DNA of 64,000 nt from contig DASYXY010000014.1 of the NCBI GenBank assembly GCA_035934385.1, positions 137,089 through 201,088 on the forward strand, in the 5' to 3' direction. Each line of letters begins with the position of its first letter. Position 1 is the stretch's first letter. A model generated the notes under the pieces. That model was not told the DNA's origin. It did no database searches and saw only the letters and a list, made by a program, of their open reading frames with translations. Below are positions 33,795 to 41,557 of this stretch, piece by piece. The stretch comes from CF-118 sp035934385 (GTDB lineage Bacteria; Chloroflexota; Dormibacteria; Dormibacterales; Dormibacteraceae). The translations under genes were made by a program, and so were the position numbers.

Positions 33795-34730
33795 CTAACC
33801 GTTGACCAGCTGATAGCTCTTGATGCCCTTCTTGGCATCGAGGTTCACGATCGCAGCCATAAGCATCCCCTCCTCATAGGCGCTGCCCGGATTGATCGAG
33901 AGTGTCTTGCCGATCTTCACCGCACCCTTGCTCTCGTGGATGTGGCCGTGCAGCGAGAGGACCGGCTGGTAGCGCTGGATCGCTTCCTTCACGGCCGTCG
34001 AACCGACGGGCCGCAGCGCCCGACCTCCGTGCAGGAGCTTGAGGTCGGCGTCGATCGCGGGCGCCTCGTCCAACCCTGTCTGGAAGGGCGGGCAGTGCAG
34101 GTTGAAGATCGCCCGCGAGGGATCTGAGATCTGCCTGGCCATCGACTCGATGCGCTCCGCGAGCTTGTCCTCGGACTCCTCGCGGTGCGTCTTCCACGGG
34201 GTTGGGTTGGACCAGCCGGTCGAGATCATCGAGAAGCCGTCGATGTCGACCACGCGGCCCTCGGCCAGCTCGACAGTCTTCGCCTGGCGGATGACGTCGT
34301 CGACCTCGAACTCGTCGTCGTTCCCGGGGCTGACGAAGCAGCGAACCTTGGTGCCGGCCAGCTTGTCGGCGGCCATGTTCATCCAGCGTTCGACGCCGTC
34401 CAGCATGACTTTCTGGAAGGTGCGGGCCCGCTCGGCGGGATTCTGGTCGAGCTCGTGCAGGCGGTCAACGGTCATCTGCAGCGGGTAGTAGCCCTTGCGC
34501 CGCACGTGCGCCTCCACCTCGGCGACCTGCTCCTGGGGCACGGTCTGCTCCTCTCCGCCCAGCGCGTAGGTGAACCGTCCGTCCTCCTGCACGATCGGCA
34601 CGATTGCCTTGCCCGTCATGTCGCCGCCGCAGATGAGCGTGTCGCAGTCGTAGAACTTCGCGGCGTTGATGAACTTCCGCCAGCACGTCTCGGATCCATG
34701 CAGGTCGGTCGCGAAAAAGATCTTTGCCAT
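33795..34730 (-). CDS. Calcineurin-like metallophosphoesterase
   Basis: 311 aa with all five phosphoesterase motifs: ATDLHGSE, CGGDMTGK, SPGNDDEF (GNDDE instead of GNHDE), FNLHCPPF and LHGHIHES. It has no signal peptide. The ATG shares one base with the GntR stop (TGATG), so it is translated with the regulator. Unrelated in length and inserts to the phosphoesterase at 9.9-11.5 kb. The substrate is unknown; a phosphorylated or cyclic compound linked to the imported amine is possible. Confidence 0.85.
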   Translation of the reverse strand: MAKIFFATDLHGSETCWRKFINAAKFYDCDTLICGGDMTGKAIVPIVQEDGRFTYALGGEEQTVPQEQVAEVEAHVRRKGYYPLQMTVDRLHELDQNPAERARTFQKVMLDGVERWMNMAADKLAGTKVRCFVSPGNDDEFEVDDVIRQAKTVELAEGRVVDIDGFSMISTGWSNPTPWKTHREESEDKLAERIESMARQISDPSRAIFNLHCPPFQTGLDEAPAIDADLKLLHGGRALRPVGSTAVKEAIQRYQPVLSLHGHIHESKGAVKIGKTLSINPGSAYEEGMLMAAIVNLDAKKGIKSYQLVNG

Positions 34731-35431
34731 CAGCGCTCCATCAGAACCTTGCGAATCTCCGACTCGAAGCCCGCGACGTGGCGGCGCATCGCCTGCTCAG
34801 CGCGATGCCCGTCGCCGGCGAGGACCGCCTCGAGCATCGTCCTGTGCTCGGCGACGGCCTCGCGCAGCCGCACGCCCTGATCCATCACGAGAAACCAGAG
34901 GCGCAAGCTCAGGTTGAAGTAGCGCTCGAGCGTGCTCTCGAGGAACGAGTTGCGCGCGCAGCGGTAGATGCTGCGGTGGATCTCCTGGTCGAGCTTCATG
35001 AGCTCGCGCTGGTCCGTCAGCTCGGCCGAGTCGAGCCCGGCCAGCAGGTCCTGGATCGCGGCTCGGTCGGCGGCAGTCCCGCGTTCGGCCGCGAGGCGCG
35101 CCGCGTGGCCCTCCAGTACGACGCGCACTTCGGTGATGCGCGCGAGGTCGGTGATGTTGACGTCGGTGACGAAGGTGCCGCGGTTCGGGACGCTGCGGAC
35201 GAGCTTCTCGTGCGCGAGCCGCTGCAGGGCCTCGCGGATCGGTGTGCGGCCGATCGAAAGCTCTTCGCGCAGCTGCGCCTCGTGCACGAGGGAGCCGGGC
35301 GGCAGCGCGAGCGAGAGGATGCGGTCGCGAATCAGGAAGTACGCGGCTTCGCTCTGGGAGCGCGGCGGCTCTGCGTGTCGGAAGATCGTGACCCTCGGCC
35401 CGGCCTGGCGGATGCGAACCTCGGACGCCAT
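34730..35431 (-). CDS. GntR-family regulator, FCD (FadR-type) subfamily
   Basis: 233 aa. Winged HTH (about residues 25-90) with LREELSIGRTPIREALQRLA and a wing RSVPNRGTFVTDV. The all-helical FCD domain follows, with metal/ligand-site residues in LDQEIHRSIYRCA and EHRTMLEAV. ATG 35431 is chosen because GGGGAGAA lies at ribosome-binding distance; ATG 35446 is the alternative. It heads the minus-strand unit with phosphoesterase and permease and probably controls it in response to a carboxylate or amino-acid ligand. Confidence 0.9.
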   Translation of the reverse strand: MASEVRIRQAGPRVTIFRHAEPPRSQSEAAYFLIRDRILSLALPPGSLVHEAQLREELSIGRTPIREALQRLAHEKLVRSVPNRGTFVTDVNITDLARITEVRVVLEGHAARLAAERGTAADRAAIQDLLAGLDSAELTDQRELMKLDQEIHRSIYRCARNSFLESTLERYFNLSLRLWFLVMDQGVRLREAVAEHRTMLEAVLAGDGHRAEQAMRRHVAGFESEIRKVLMER

Positions 35432-35458
35432 CCCCGTTCTCCCCATAATCGCCCGCGT

Positions 35459-35476
35459 GATATGCGCGCGATATAC
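35459..35476. promoter_or_regulatory. Candidate GntR operator
   Basis: GATATGCGCGCGATATAC contains ATAT half-sites (35460-35463 and 35471-35474) around a 7-bp GC-only centre. It lies directly upstream of the GntR start, where an autoregulatory site is expected. The AT-rich arms stand out from the surrounding GC-rich sequence. Confidence 0.45.
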
Positions 35477-35522
35477 CGGGGCGAAACGTAACACCGGCCC
35501 GGCGTTCCGTCAAACGAGGCGC

Positions 35523-36698
35523 TCAGTCGGGCAGCGGACGCCCGCGCGTCTCTGGCAGCGCCACCAGAAATGCCGCGCCCAGCGCGCCGGCGATTCCGGC
35601 GACGGCAATGGCGCCGCCAAGCCCGAGTCTCCCGGCGAGGAGCCCGACCAGCTGGAGGCCGGCAATGCCGCCGATGGCTCCAGCTACGCCCGACGTTGCC
35701 TCGGCGGTGGCTCGCGCGCGTGTCGGATAGAGCTCGCCACCCCACGCGCCCATCACGGGCGTGGCCCCGCTCGCGGCGGCGCTCCAGAGGATGTTGCCGG
35801 CGACGAACCCTGCGAACCCCGTGACGAAGGAGAAACCGGCGGACAGCGTGTACGCGGCGGTGAGCAGGACGCCGGGCACGCGCCGGCCCAGCCGGTCGCT
35901 CAGGTAGCCGCCCACGACGTAAGACGGGAACGCCACGAAGCCCGAGGCGATGATCAGGACGCTGATCGCCGGCGGCGACATCTTCAGCGTCGAGCTCGCG
36001 AAGAAGGTGAAAAGCAAACCGGCTGGCTCCAGCACGAGCGCGACCACCAGGGTCGTGGCGGCGAGGATGCCGATGCGCAGCCGCCACGGCGGCTGCAGGA
36101 GCAGGCGCAGCGCCGAGGCGCTCACGTGCGCCCGCTCCCACACGCGGCCTTCGGGCAGCCGAAACCAGATGAGCGGCGCTGCGGGTAGGCCGACGAGGCC
36201 TGCGAGGTAGAGCCAGCGCCAGTGGGGAGCGACCAGTGGATAGCCGACGGTGCTGATCAGCAGGCCGGCCCCGCTGATGATGGCAAGCGCGCTGACCGCC
36301 TGCCCGCGCCTCGCTGGGGGAGCCTCTTCGATGATGAGCGCCGTCGCGACGCTGCCGACGAGCGCCTCGAAGCACACCGCGACCAGGCGAAGGGCCGCGA
36401 GCGCCAGCAGCGACGAGGCGAAGGCGCTGGCGAAGTTGGCGATGGAGAAGCCGGCGACCGCGATGGCGATGAGGCGCCTCCGTCCGAAGTGATCCGCCAG
36501 GGTCGCCAGCGGCAGCGCGCCGAGGGATCCGAATGCCAGCACCGAGCCGAGGTTGGCGAGCGCGGAGACCTTCGCACCGAAGTCGGCGGCGATCGCGGGC
36601 AGCGAGAGCACGAGCACCGACCCGTCGAATCCGGCAAGTACGATCGCGAGGCCCGCCCATACGAGCGTGTCCGCCTGGCGCCTGTCGAGGTCGATCAA
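35523..36698 (-). CDS. MFS transporter
   Basis: 391 aa with about 12 hydrophobic helices. The major-facilitator loop 2-3 motif is LADHFGRRRLIAIA, and its repeat in the second half is YLSDRLGRRVPGV. The ELYPTRARATAE segment resembles the sugar/aromatic-acid porter branch. The TTG start overlaps the stop of the CPBP gene (TTGA), so the pair is translationally coupled. Substrate not predictable. Confidence 0.85.
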   Translation of the reverse strand: MIDLDRRQADTLVWAGLAIVLAGFDGSVLVLSLPAIAADFGAKVSALANLGSVLAFGSLGALPLATLADHFGRRRLIAIAVAGFSIANFASAFASSLLALAALRLVAVCFEALVGSVATALIIEEAPPARRGQAVSALAIISGAGLLISTVGYPLVAPHWRWLYLAGLVGLPAAPLIWFRLPEGRVWERAHVSASALRLLLQPPWRLRIGILAATTLVVALVLEPAGLLFTFFASSTLKMSPPAISVLIIASGFVAFPSYVVGGYLSDRLGRRVPGVLLTAAYTLSAGFSFVTGFAGFVAGNILWSAAASGATPVMGAWGGELYPTRARATAEATSGVAGAIGGIAGLQLVGLLAGRLGLGGAIAVAGIAGALGAAFLVALPETRGRPLPD

Positions 36699-37249
36699 CG
36701 GACGAGTCGCAGCTTCCAGAGGAGGTAGGGGCCCGGTCCGAGGAATCCGCACGTCGCGGCGACGTGCGCGATCGAGACGCCCAACAAAGACGGCGGTCCC
36801 GGCAGCAGCCAGAAAGCCAGGCCCAGCGGAACGCCGATCAAAGCGGTCGCAAGCGTCTCCGGCCACGACCACCCGAGCCGGTGATAGAGGACGTAGGCGA
36901 GCGTGCCGGCGACGAAACCGGCGGGAGGAGCGATCAATGCGCCAACGCCGCCCTGGACCAGACCGCGGAAGAAGGCTTCCTCGACGGGTCCGTTTACGAG
37001 GTAGAAGGCTGCCTGGAACCCGGCATCTGCCGGACCCGACGGCACGCCGATGGCGCCCCGGCGGCGGGTGAGCACGAGCTGCACCCAGGTCGCGGCGACA
37101 AACAGCGGCGGCGCCGTCAAGGCCCCAAACAGGAGCTGGGCGTCGACCCGCCCGAGCGCAAGCCCCGCCCACGAGGGCCGCCAGACGATCTCCACGAACG
37201 CGAACGCGGCCGCCATCGGCAGCAGCCTGATCGCGAGGTCGGGCTTCAT
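36695..37249 (-). CDS. CPBP-family intramembrane metalloprotease
   Basis: 184 aa from ATG 37249 (ATG 37312 would give 205 aa but would overlap the divergent gene's start). It has six or so hydrophobic helices, with the active-site motif GPVEEAFFRGLVQGG and a second motif SIAHVAATCG. A further conserved YHRLG lies between them. The family includes Rce1-type CAAX proteases and many bacterial Abi proteins. It is coupled to the downstream MFS gene. Role unknown. Confidence 0.78.
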   Translation of the reverse strand: MKPDLAIRLLPMAAAFAFVEIVWRPSWAGLALGRVDAQLLFGALTAPPLFVAATWVQLVLTRRRGAIGVPSGPADAGFQAAFYLVNGPVEEAFFRGLVQGGVGALIAPPAGFVAGTLAYVLYHRLGWSWPETLATALIGVPLGLAFWLLPGPPSLLGVSIAHVAATCGFLGPGPYLLWKLRLVR

Positions 37250-37301
37250 CCACCGCCAGCTGTCGGGAATAGCGGTGAGCGCTACTCGCGTTGCAGCGTT
37301 G

Positions 37302-37916
37302 GTGGAAGTCATCGAGTTCGAGCTCTTCTACGACTACACGTGCCCGTTCGTGTACAGGGCGGCGGAGATGCTCGAATCGGTGCGCGAGACGGGCGAACGA
37401 CAGGTCGAGATCGCGTGGAGATACTTCTCACTCTCGCAGGTCAACTCGCGCCAGGAGCCGTCGTGGACGGTATGGGGTGCCCCGGCCTCCGAGCAAGTGC
37501 ACGGACGACTCGCCTTCGCCGCCGCGGAGGCCGCGCGCCGGCAGGGTCGATTCGGCGACATCCACATGGCGCTGTTGCGTGCGCGCCACCGCGAACGCCA
37601 GAACGTCGATGATCCCAAGGTGGTGCTGAACGTGGCGCAGCACGCGGGTCTCGACCTCGACCGATTTCAATCCGACCTGGCCGACCCGGGCATCCTGAAC
37701 AACCTCGCCAACGACCATCAAGAAGCCCGCAGCAAGCACGGTGTGTTCGGAACGCCGACGTTCGTGTTCGCGAGCGGCGCGGCCGCGTATGTCAGGCTGG
37801 CGCAGCCGCCGCTGAACGGCGACGCCGTGCGAATCCTGGACGAGATCGTCGCGATCGCGGCACGCGAGCCCGCCATCCTCGAGATCAAACGTCCGGTCAA
37901 GCCCGTCCTGGACTGA
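37302..37916 (+). CDS. DsbA-fold protein (FrnE / 2-hydroxychromene-2-carboxylate isomerase-like)
   Basis: 204 aa from GTG 37302. It begins EVIEFELFYDYTCPFVYRA: the DsbA-type active-site loop keeps only one Cys (C-P-F-V). The helical insert and the C-terminal KHGVFGTPTFVF cis-Pro segment are present. A single-Cys site argues against a disulfide oxidase and for a glutathione/mycothiol-type or isomerase function. No signal peptide. Starts at 37299 (TTG) or 37302 are both possible, and either crowds the divergent CPBP gene. Confidence 0.75.
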   Translation: MEVIEFELFYDYTCPFVYRAAEMLESVRETGERQVEIAWRYFSLSQVNSRQEPSWTVWGAPASEQVHGRLAFAAAEAARRQGRFGDIHMALLRARHRERQNVDDPKVVLNVAQHAGLDLDRFQSDLADPGILNNLANDHQEARSKHGVFGTPTFVFASGAAAYVRLAQPPLNGDAVRILDEIVAIAAREPAILEIKRPVKPVLD

Positions 37917-37985
37917 CTTTCTCGCGCCGTGCCAACGGGTACTTGCGGGCCGGGCGGTGTTGTCTCTTGAGGGGTACTGGAAGCG

Positions 37986-38795
37986 ATGGGCAATCGCTGG
38001 GTGGCGCCTGACGGCGCTCCTCGAGATGACGAAGAAGACGAGACCTCGGCGCGCCGTGAAGACGTGCTTCCCGCCAGCGCGGTGGACTCGTGGCGCACGT
38101 GGCTGCTCACCGGCAACTCTGGCGTGGCCGGAGACAAAAAGCGTCTGCGCGGCTCGCATCGTGGCTTGAAGCAAATGCTCGTCGATAGCGCGGGCGACGA
38201 GTTGCCGCCATCGTGGAAACACTTCTCGCGCGCCATGGTGCGGCTGGCGATCAACGACGCCCTGAACGCGCTGCCGAGGGAACAGACGCACGTGGTGTGG
38301 CTGGCCTACTTCGGTGGCCTGTCGAATCGAGACATCGCCAAGCGCCTCGGCATCAGCGTCGGAGTCGTGCGGCGCAGGCTGAAGCTGGCGTTCGACCACG
38401 TCAGCGAGTACGTCGAGCATGGGCGTACGGCCGGCCAAAGAGCGGTATTCGTGCTGCTCGGCTGGCTGTCGCTGCAGCGATTGGTCGATTCGTGGCGGCA
38501 TGTGACCGAACCGGTGAGCAACGTGGTGATGGCCGGCGCGCTGATCGCCACCGCCGCGACAGCAGCCGTGATCGTCGGATCGGCGGCGATACCGCCGGCG
38601 CTGCCGTCGACGGAGCCGGCACATATGGCGACCTCAACGGCACCGGCGGCGGCTGATGTGCAGCCGGTGCGCATCGCTGCGTCGGAGCGCTCTCTGAACA
38701 AGACGATCAGAGCGACAGCAGCAAAGGTAGTGCCGCTCGTGCCCGTTCCGACTCTGCCGCCATTGCCGCTGCCTTCTCCGCCTTCCCTTCCCTAG
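37986..38795 (+). CDS. Sigma-70 region 4-like protein fused to a transmembrane segment and Pro-rich tail
   Basis: 269 aa. The middle (about residues 85-140) is a sigma region 4 HTH: INDALNALPREQTHVVWLAY then GLSNRDIAKRLGISVGVVRRRLKLAF. No region 2 core-binding domain is evident in the polar N-terminus. A hydrophobic segment (about 178-200, NVVMAGALIATAATAAVIVG) and a Pro/Leu-rich tail ending LPLPSPPSLP follow. It could be a membrane-tethered ECF-like sigma or a DNA-binding regulator that senses the envelope. It overlaps the convergent glycosyltransferase gene by 4 nt. Confidence 0.7.
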   Translation: MGNRWVAPDGAPRDDEEDETSARREDVLPASAVDSWRTWLLTGNSGVAGDKKRLRGSHRGLKQMLVDSAGDELPPSWKHFSRAMVRLAINDALNALPREQTHVVWLAYFGGLSNRDIAKRLGISVGVVRRRLKLAFDHVSEYVEHGRTAGQRAVFVLLGWLSLQRLVDSWRHVTEPVSNVVMAGALIATAATAAVIVGSAAIPPALPSTEPAHMATSTAPAAADVQPVRIAASERSLNKTIRATAAKVVPLVPVPTLPPLPLPSPPSLP

Positions 38796-40285
38796 GTGTT
38801 GCGGGCGTAGATCACGACGTCGTCGACGGTCGCTACGGGATGGTAGCTCGACGCAACGAGGTTCCGAAGCACGGGAAAGTCAACCATCGGGTATTGAGCG
38901 AAGTCGCTCCAGTTGTCGGTCGACGTGTCGATGATGAGCTGAGGGGGATTGCGCTCCAGGTCCGACTGCAGCGCCGGCCAGACGTCGGGCGCGGTGTCCC
39001 AGTTGATCGGAGGCAGGCCCGAACCGCGCGCGAATCCGCGGAGGAAACCGGGAAAGCGGCTGGACATCAGGCGATCGGACTCCACGTAGAGCGCCGGCCA
39101 ATCGCCCCATACAAAAACCCGATCGCCAGGATTCGTGTGCGTGCGGATGTATTCGGCCACCTGCTCGTGCTGTGCGATGGGAGGACTCCAGTCGTAAGTG
39201 AGCGGGTCGGCACCAAAGTTGAAGCTCGTCCATCCTGCGGCCGGAACGATGACCCCGAGCAGGACGATGGCCGCCACCCAGCGTCGCACCTGAGTCTTCA
39301 GCGCGCGATCGATCGCAAGCGCGGCCAGCAGCGCGAGTGGCGCCATCACCTGGATGAAGTAGTGCCACGACCAATGACCGCCGGCGAGGGCGCCCACGAA
39401 TGATGTGACGAGCCAAGCGACGGCCAGCTTTTCGGCGGGCCACAGCGATCGCCATCGTGCGACGACCGACCCGGCGGCCACCCAGAGAACGATCGTGCTG
39501 ACGACGAACGGGACGAGGCTGCTCTCGGAGCGGGCCAGCAAGATGCCGGGGCTCCAGTTGCCCGCCGCGTACCCCGCCAGCGTCTCCACCGTCCAGCGCC
39601 AGAACCCTGGAAGCGAACCCGTGAGCGCCAGGATCGCCGCGCCGGCGGCCACGCCGGCCGCAATCCCCGCGGCAAAACGAATGCCGGCGCCCACGCGCGC
39701 GCCGCGCGCCTCGAGCAAGAGTAAGCCCACCGGAAGCATCAGCACCTCGGCCGCGGCGACCTGCTTGAACGCGCCGGCGACCACCATCAACAGCCCCGAC
39801 CAGAGCCACTGCCGGCGCAGCATCAGCAGGAATGCGGCGGTCAGTGGCAGCGTCATGAACAGCTCGGTGTTGGCGGCCAGCAGGCGTGGGTTGCCGGTCG
39901 CCGTCAGCAGCCCGTAAAAGGTCGCGGCCAGCAGGCCGGCGCGATCGCCGGAGATCGACCGCCCGATGACGAACAGCAAAGCGCAGGTCGCCACTGTCAC
40001 CACCAGGCCGACGATGTGTACCGCGGTCATCTGGTACGTGCCGAACAAATCGAAGGTTGCGGCGTAGGTCCAGAAGATCCCTGGCGGCTTGTTGTCGACC
40101 CCGCCGTTGCCGTACAGGGTCGCGCCCTCGTTGAGGAGTGCAGCGATCGAGGCGTACACGGCCTCGTCGCCATCGAGCAGTCGATGGGCGAAGGCGGGTA
40201 GGTGGACAATGAGAACGGCCACGGAGGCCGCCAACGCCATGGCCGGCAATCGACCTGCCGCCTCATGCCTCACCGCCGTGGCCAT
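38792..40285 (-). CDS. GT39/PMT-type (ArnT-like) membrane glycosyltransferase
   Basis: 497 aa with about 11 to 12 hydrophobic helices. The first periplasmic loop holds LLDGDEAVYASIA (the acidic catalytic motif) and VDNKPPGIFW, both GT39 hallmarks. A soluble C-terminal domain of about 130 residues follows. It uses a polyprenyl-phosphate sugar donor at the outer face of the membrane. TATAGT lies 8 nt upstream of the ATG on the minus strand. Acceptor unknown. Confidence 0.82.
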   Translation of the reverse strand: MATAVRHEAAGRLPAMALAASVAVLIVHLPAFAHRLLDGDEAVYASIAALLNEGATLYGNGGVDNKPPGIFWTYAATFDLFGTYQMTAVHIVGLVVTVATCALLFVIGRSISGDRAGLLAATFYGLLTATGNPRLLAANTELFMTLPLTAAFLLMLRRQWLWSGLLMVVAGAFKQVAAAEVLMLPVGLLLLEARGARVGAGIRFAAGIAAGVAAGAAILALTGSLPGFWRWTVETLAGYAAGNWSPGILLARSESSLVPFVVSTIVLWVAAGSVVARWRSLWPAEKLAVAWLVTSFVGALAGGHWSWHYFIQVMAPLALLAALAIDRALKTQVRRWVAAIVLLGVIVPAAGWTSFNFGADPLTYDWSPPIAQHEQVAEYIRTHTNPGDRVFVWGDWPALYVESDRLMSSRFPGFLRGFARGSGLPPINWDTAPDVWPALQSDLERNPPQLIIDTSTDNWSDFAQYPMVDFPVLRNLVASSYHPVATVDDVVIYARNT

Positions 40286-40293
40286 GGGTTCTG

Positions 40294-40299
40294 ACTATA
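40294..40299 (-). promoter_or_regulatory. -10 element of a probable leaderless transcript (glycosyltransferase gene)
   Basis: On the minus strand TATAGT is separated by 8 nt from ATG 40285, with no ribosome-binding site between. The start of transcription should fall at or next to the start codon. The divergent gene at 40325 starts 25 bp away. Confidence 0.55.
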
Positions 40300-40324
40300 T
40301 GCGCGGGTTTCGTGGGGAAGGCTG

Positions 40325-41524
40325 GTGCGACTCTTTGCAGGATCTCGTGCCGTGGTGAGGCTGCGCGTCCCGGCAGCTGCCCTGCTGGTGGCGGCCTCCC
40401 TGTACGTGATGGCGATCGACTTGCTACGCATGCCGAACGGGAGGCTGCGCGGCCAGACGTGGGCGGGCGTCGACTTTCACACTTACTTCGCGGCGGCGCT
40501 CGTCGGCGTGCAGCATGGATGGGCGGAGATCTACGACCAGGGCCTCGTCAAGTCGGTCGAGGGCGACCTGGTGCCCAGGCAGTTCACGCAGCCCTTTCTC
40601 AGCCCGCCGGTCGACTCGTGGCTGGCCGCTCCGTTCACGGCGCTGCCCTATGGCGCTGCCCTGGCGCTCTGGACCTCGGCGCTGCTGCTCGCGCTGGTGC
40701 TTGCGCTCGGATGGACCACCTCATATCGCGGGCCGGCGCGCATCGCCGCCGTGGCGGTGGCGATCACACCCTGGTGGGTGCTGCTCGCGGTCTACGTCGG
40801 TCAGATAGTGCCCCTGGTGGCGGCGGCGATCATCGTGGCGTGGCGGCTTGTGAAAGAGGACAGGGACATCGCCGCGGGCGTGGTGCTTTCCGTGCTGGCG
40901 GTCAAGCCGAACACCGCGTTGCTCGTGCCCCTTGTGCTGCTGGCGGCCGGCCGCTGGCGGGCGTGCGCGGCGTGCGCGGCAGCCTCGGTGCTGGTCGCGG
41001 GCTTGAGCATCCAGGCGCTCGGCCTGGACGGAGTCAACGACTACGTCGGCTCTTTGAACCCTCTTCCGCGCGGCGCGACCGCCTTGACGTTGGGTGGTGC
41101 GTTCGGCCTTGCAGGAACTGCCGCGATGGTTGTGCGCGCGGGCGTCGTGCTCGCGGCGCTGGTCGCGGCGGGTTCGCAGCGAGGACGGCCGGGGCTGGCG
41201 ATGGCGATCGGCGCTGTCGCGTCCCTGCTGACCGCGCCGTATCTCCACAATTCCGACCTCTGCGTGCTCGTCGCCGCCGGGTGGATGGTGTGGCACGAGG
41301 CTCCGGTCTGGAGGCCTGCGCTGGTGACGATGCTGGTGGCCGCGTCTCCGGTCCTGCAGCAGCTCAACCTCGGCACATCTCTGCACGGATGGGTGCATAT
41401 CGAGGCGGCGCTTTTCGCCGGACTCGTCCTCACCGCCGTGCTGACCCGCCAGCTCGACAGCCGTTCGATCGACGCCGGCGCCTTAACAGGGCGGGCTGAA
41501 TTCGGCAGGCAAGCCACCGCATAA
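40325..41524 (+). CDS. GT87 (DUF2029)-type polyprenol-dependent mannosyltransferase-like membrane protein
   Basis: 399 aa with about ten hydrophobic helices. Landmarks of the GT87 family are the early loop GVDFHTYFAAA, QPFLSPPVDSWLAAPF, the KPNTALLVPL segment and TAPYLHNSDLCVL. The family includes PimE-type mannosyltransferases that add sugars to lipid-linked or glycan acceptors outside the membrane. GTG 40325 follows GGGGAAGG. It is divergent from the GT39 gene, so the two may share an envelope-glycan role. Confidence 0.78.
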   Translation: MRLFAGSRAVVRLRVPAAALLVAASLYVMAIDLLRMPNGRLRGQTWAGVDFHTYFAAALVGVQHGWAEIYDQGLVKSVEGDLVPRQFTQPFLSPPVDSWLAAPFTALPYGAALALWTSALLLALVLALGWTTSYRGPARIAAVAVAITPWWVLLAVYVGQIVPLVAAAIIVAWRLVKEDRDIAAGVVLSVLAVKPNTALLVPLVLLAAGRWRACAACAAASVLVAGLSIQALGLDGVNDYVGSLNPLPRGATALTLGGAFGLAGTAAMVVRAGVVLAALVAAGSQRGRPGLAMAIGAVASLLTAPYLHNSDLCVLVAAGWMVWHEAPVWRPALVTMLVAASPVLQQLNLGTSLHGWVHIEAALFAGLVLTAVLTRQLDSRSIDAGALTGRAEFGRQATA

Positions 41525-41542
41525 TCGGGTGGCCCGGCCACC
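41520..41542 (+). promoter_or_regulatory. CATAAT -10 element and 15-bp palindrome before the helicase-nuclease operon
   Basis: CATAAT (41520-41525) is followed 2 nt later by the perfect palindrome GGTGGCCCGGCCACC (41528-41542), which covers the expected transcription start. It could be an operator or a 5' hairpin. The AGGGGAG ribosome-binding site follows at 41548-41554. No convincing -35 was seen. Confidence 0.45.
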
Positions 41543-41557
41543 ATCCCAGGGGAGTCA

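Noticed and set aside
36695..37249. CPBP 'Abi' protein as a phage-defence gene
   Set aside because: The family is mostly non-defence; no other defence genes are nearby.
40312..41499. Alternative 395-codon frame over the GT87 gene
   Set aside because: Arg/Gly/Ala-rich frame-shifted shadow; the frame from 40325 has hydrophobic helices and family motifs.
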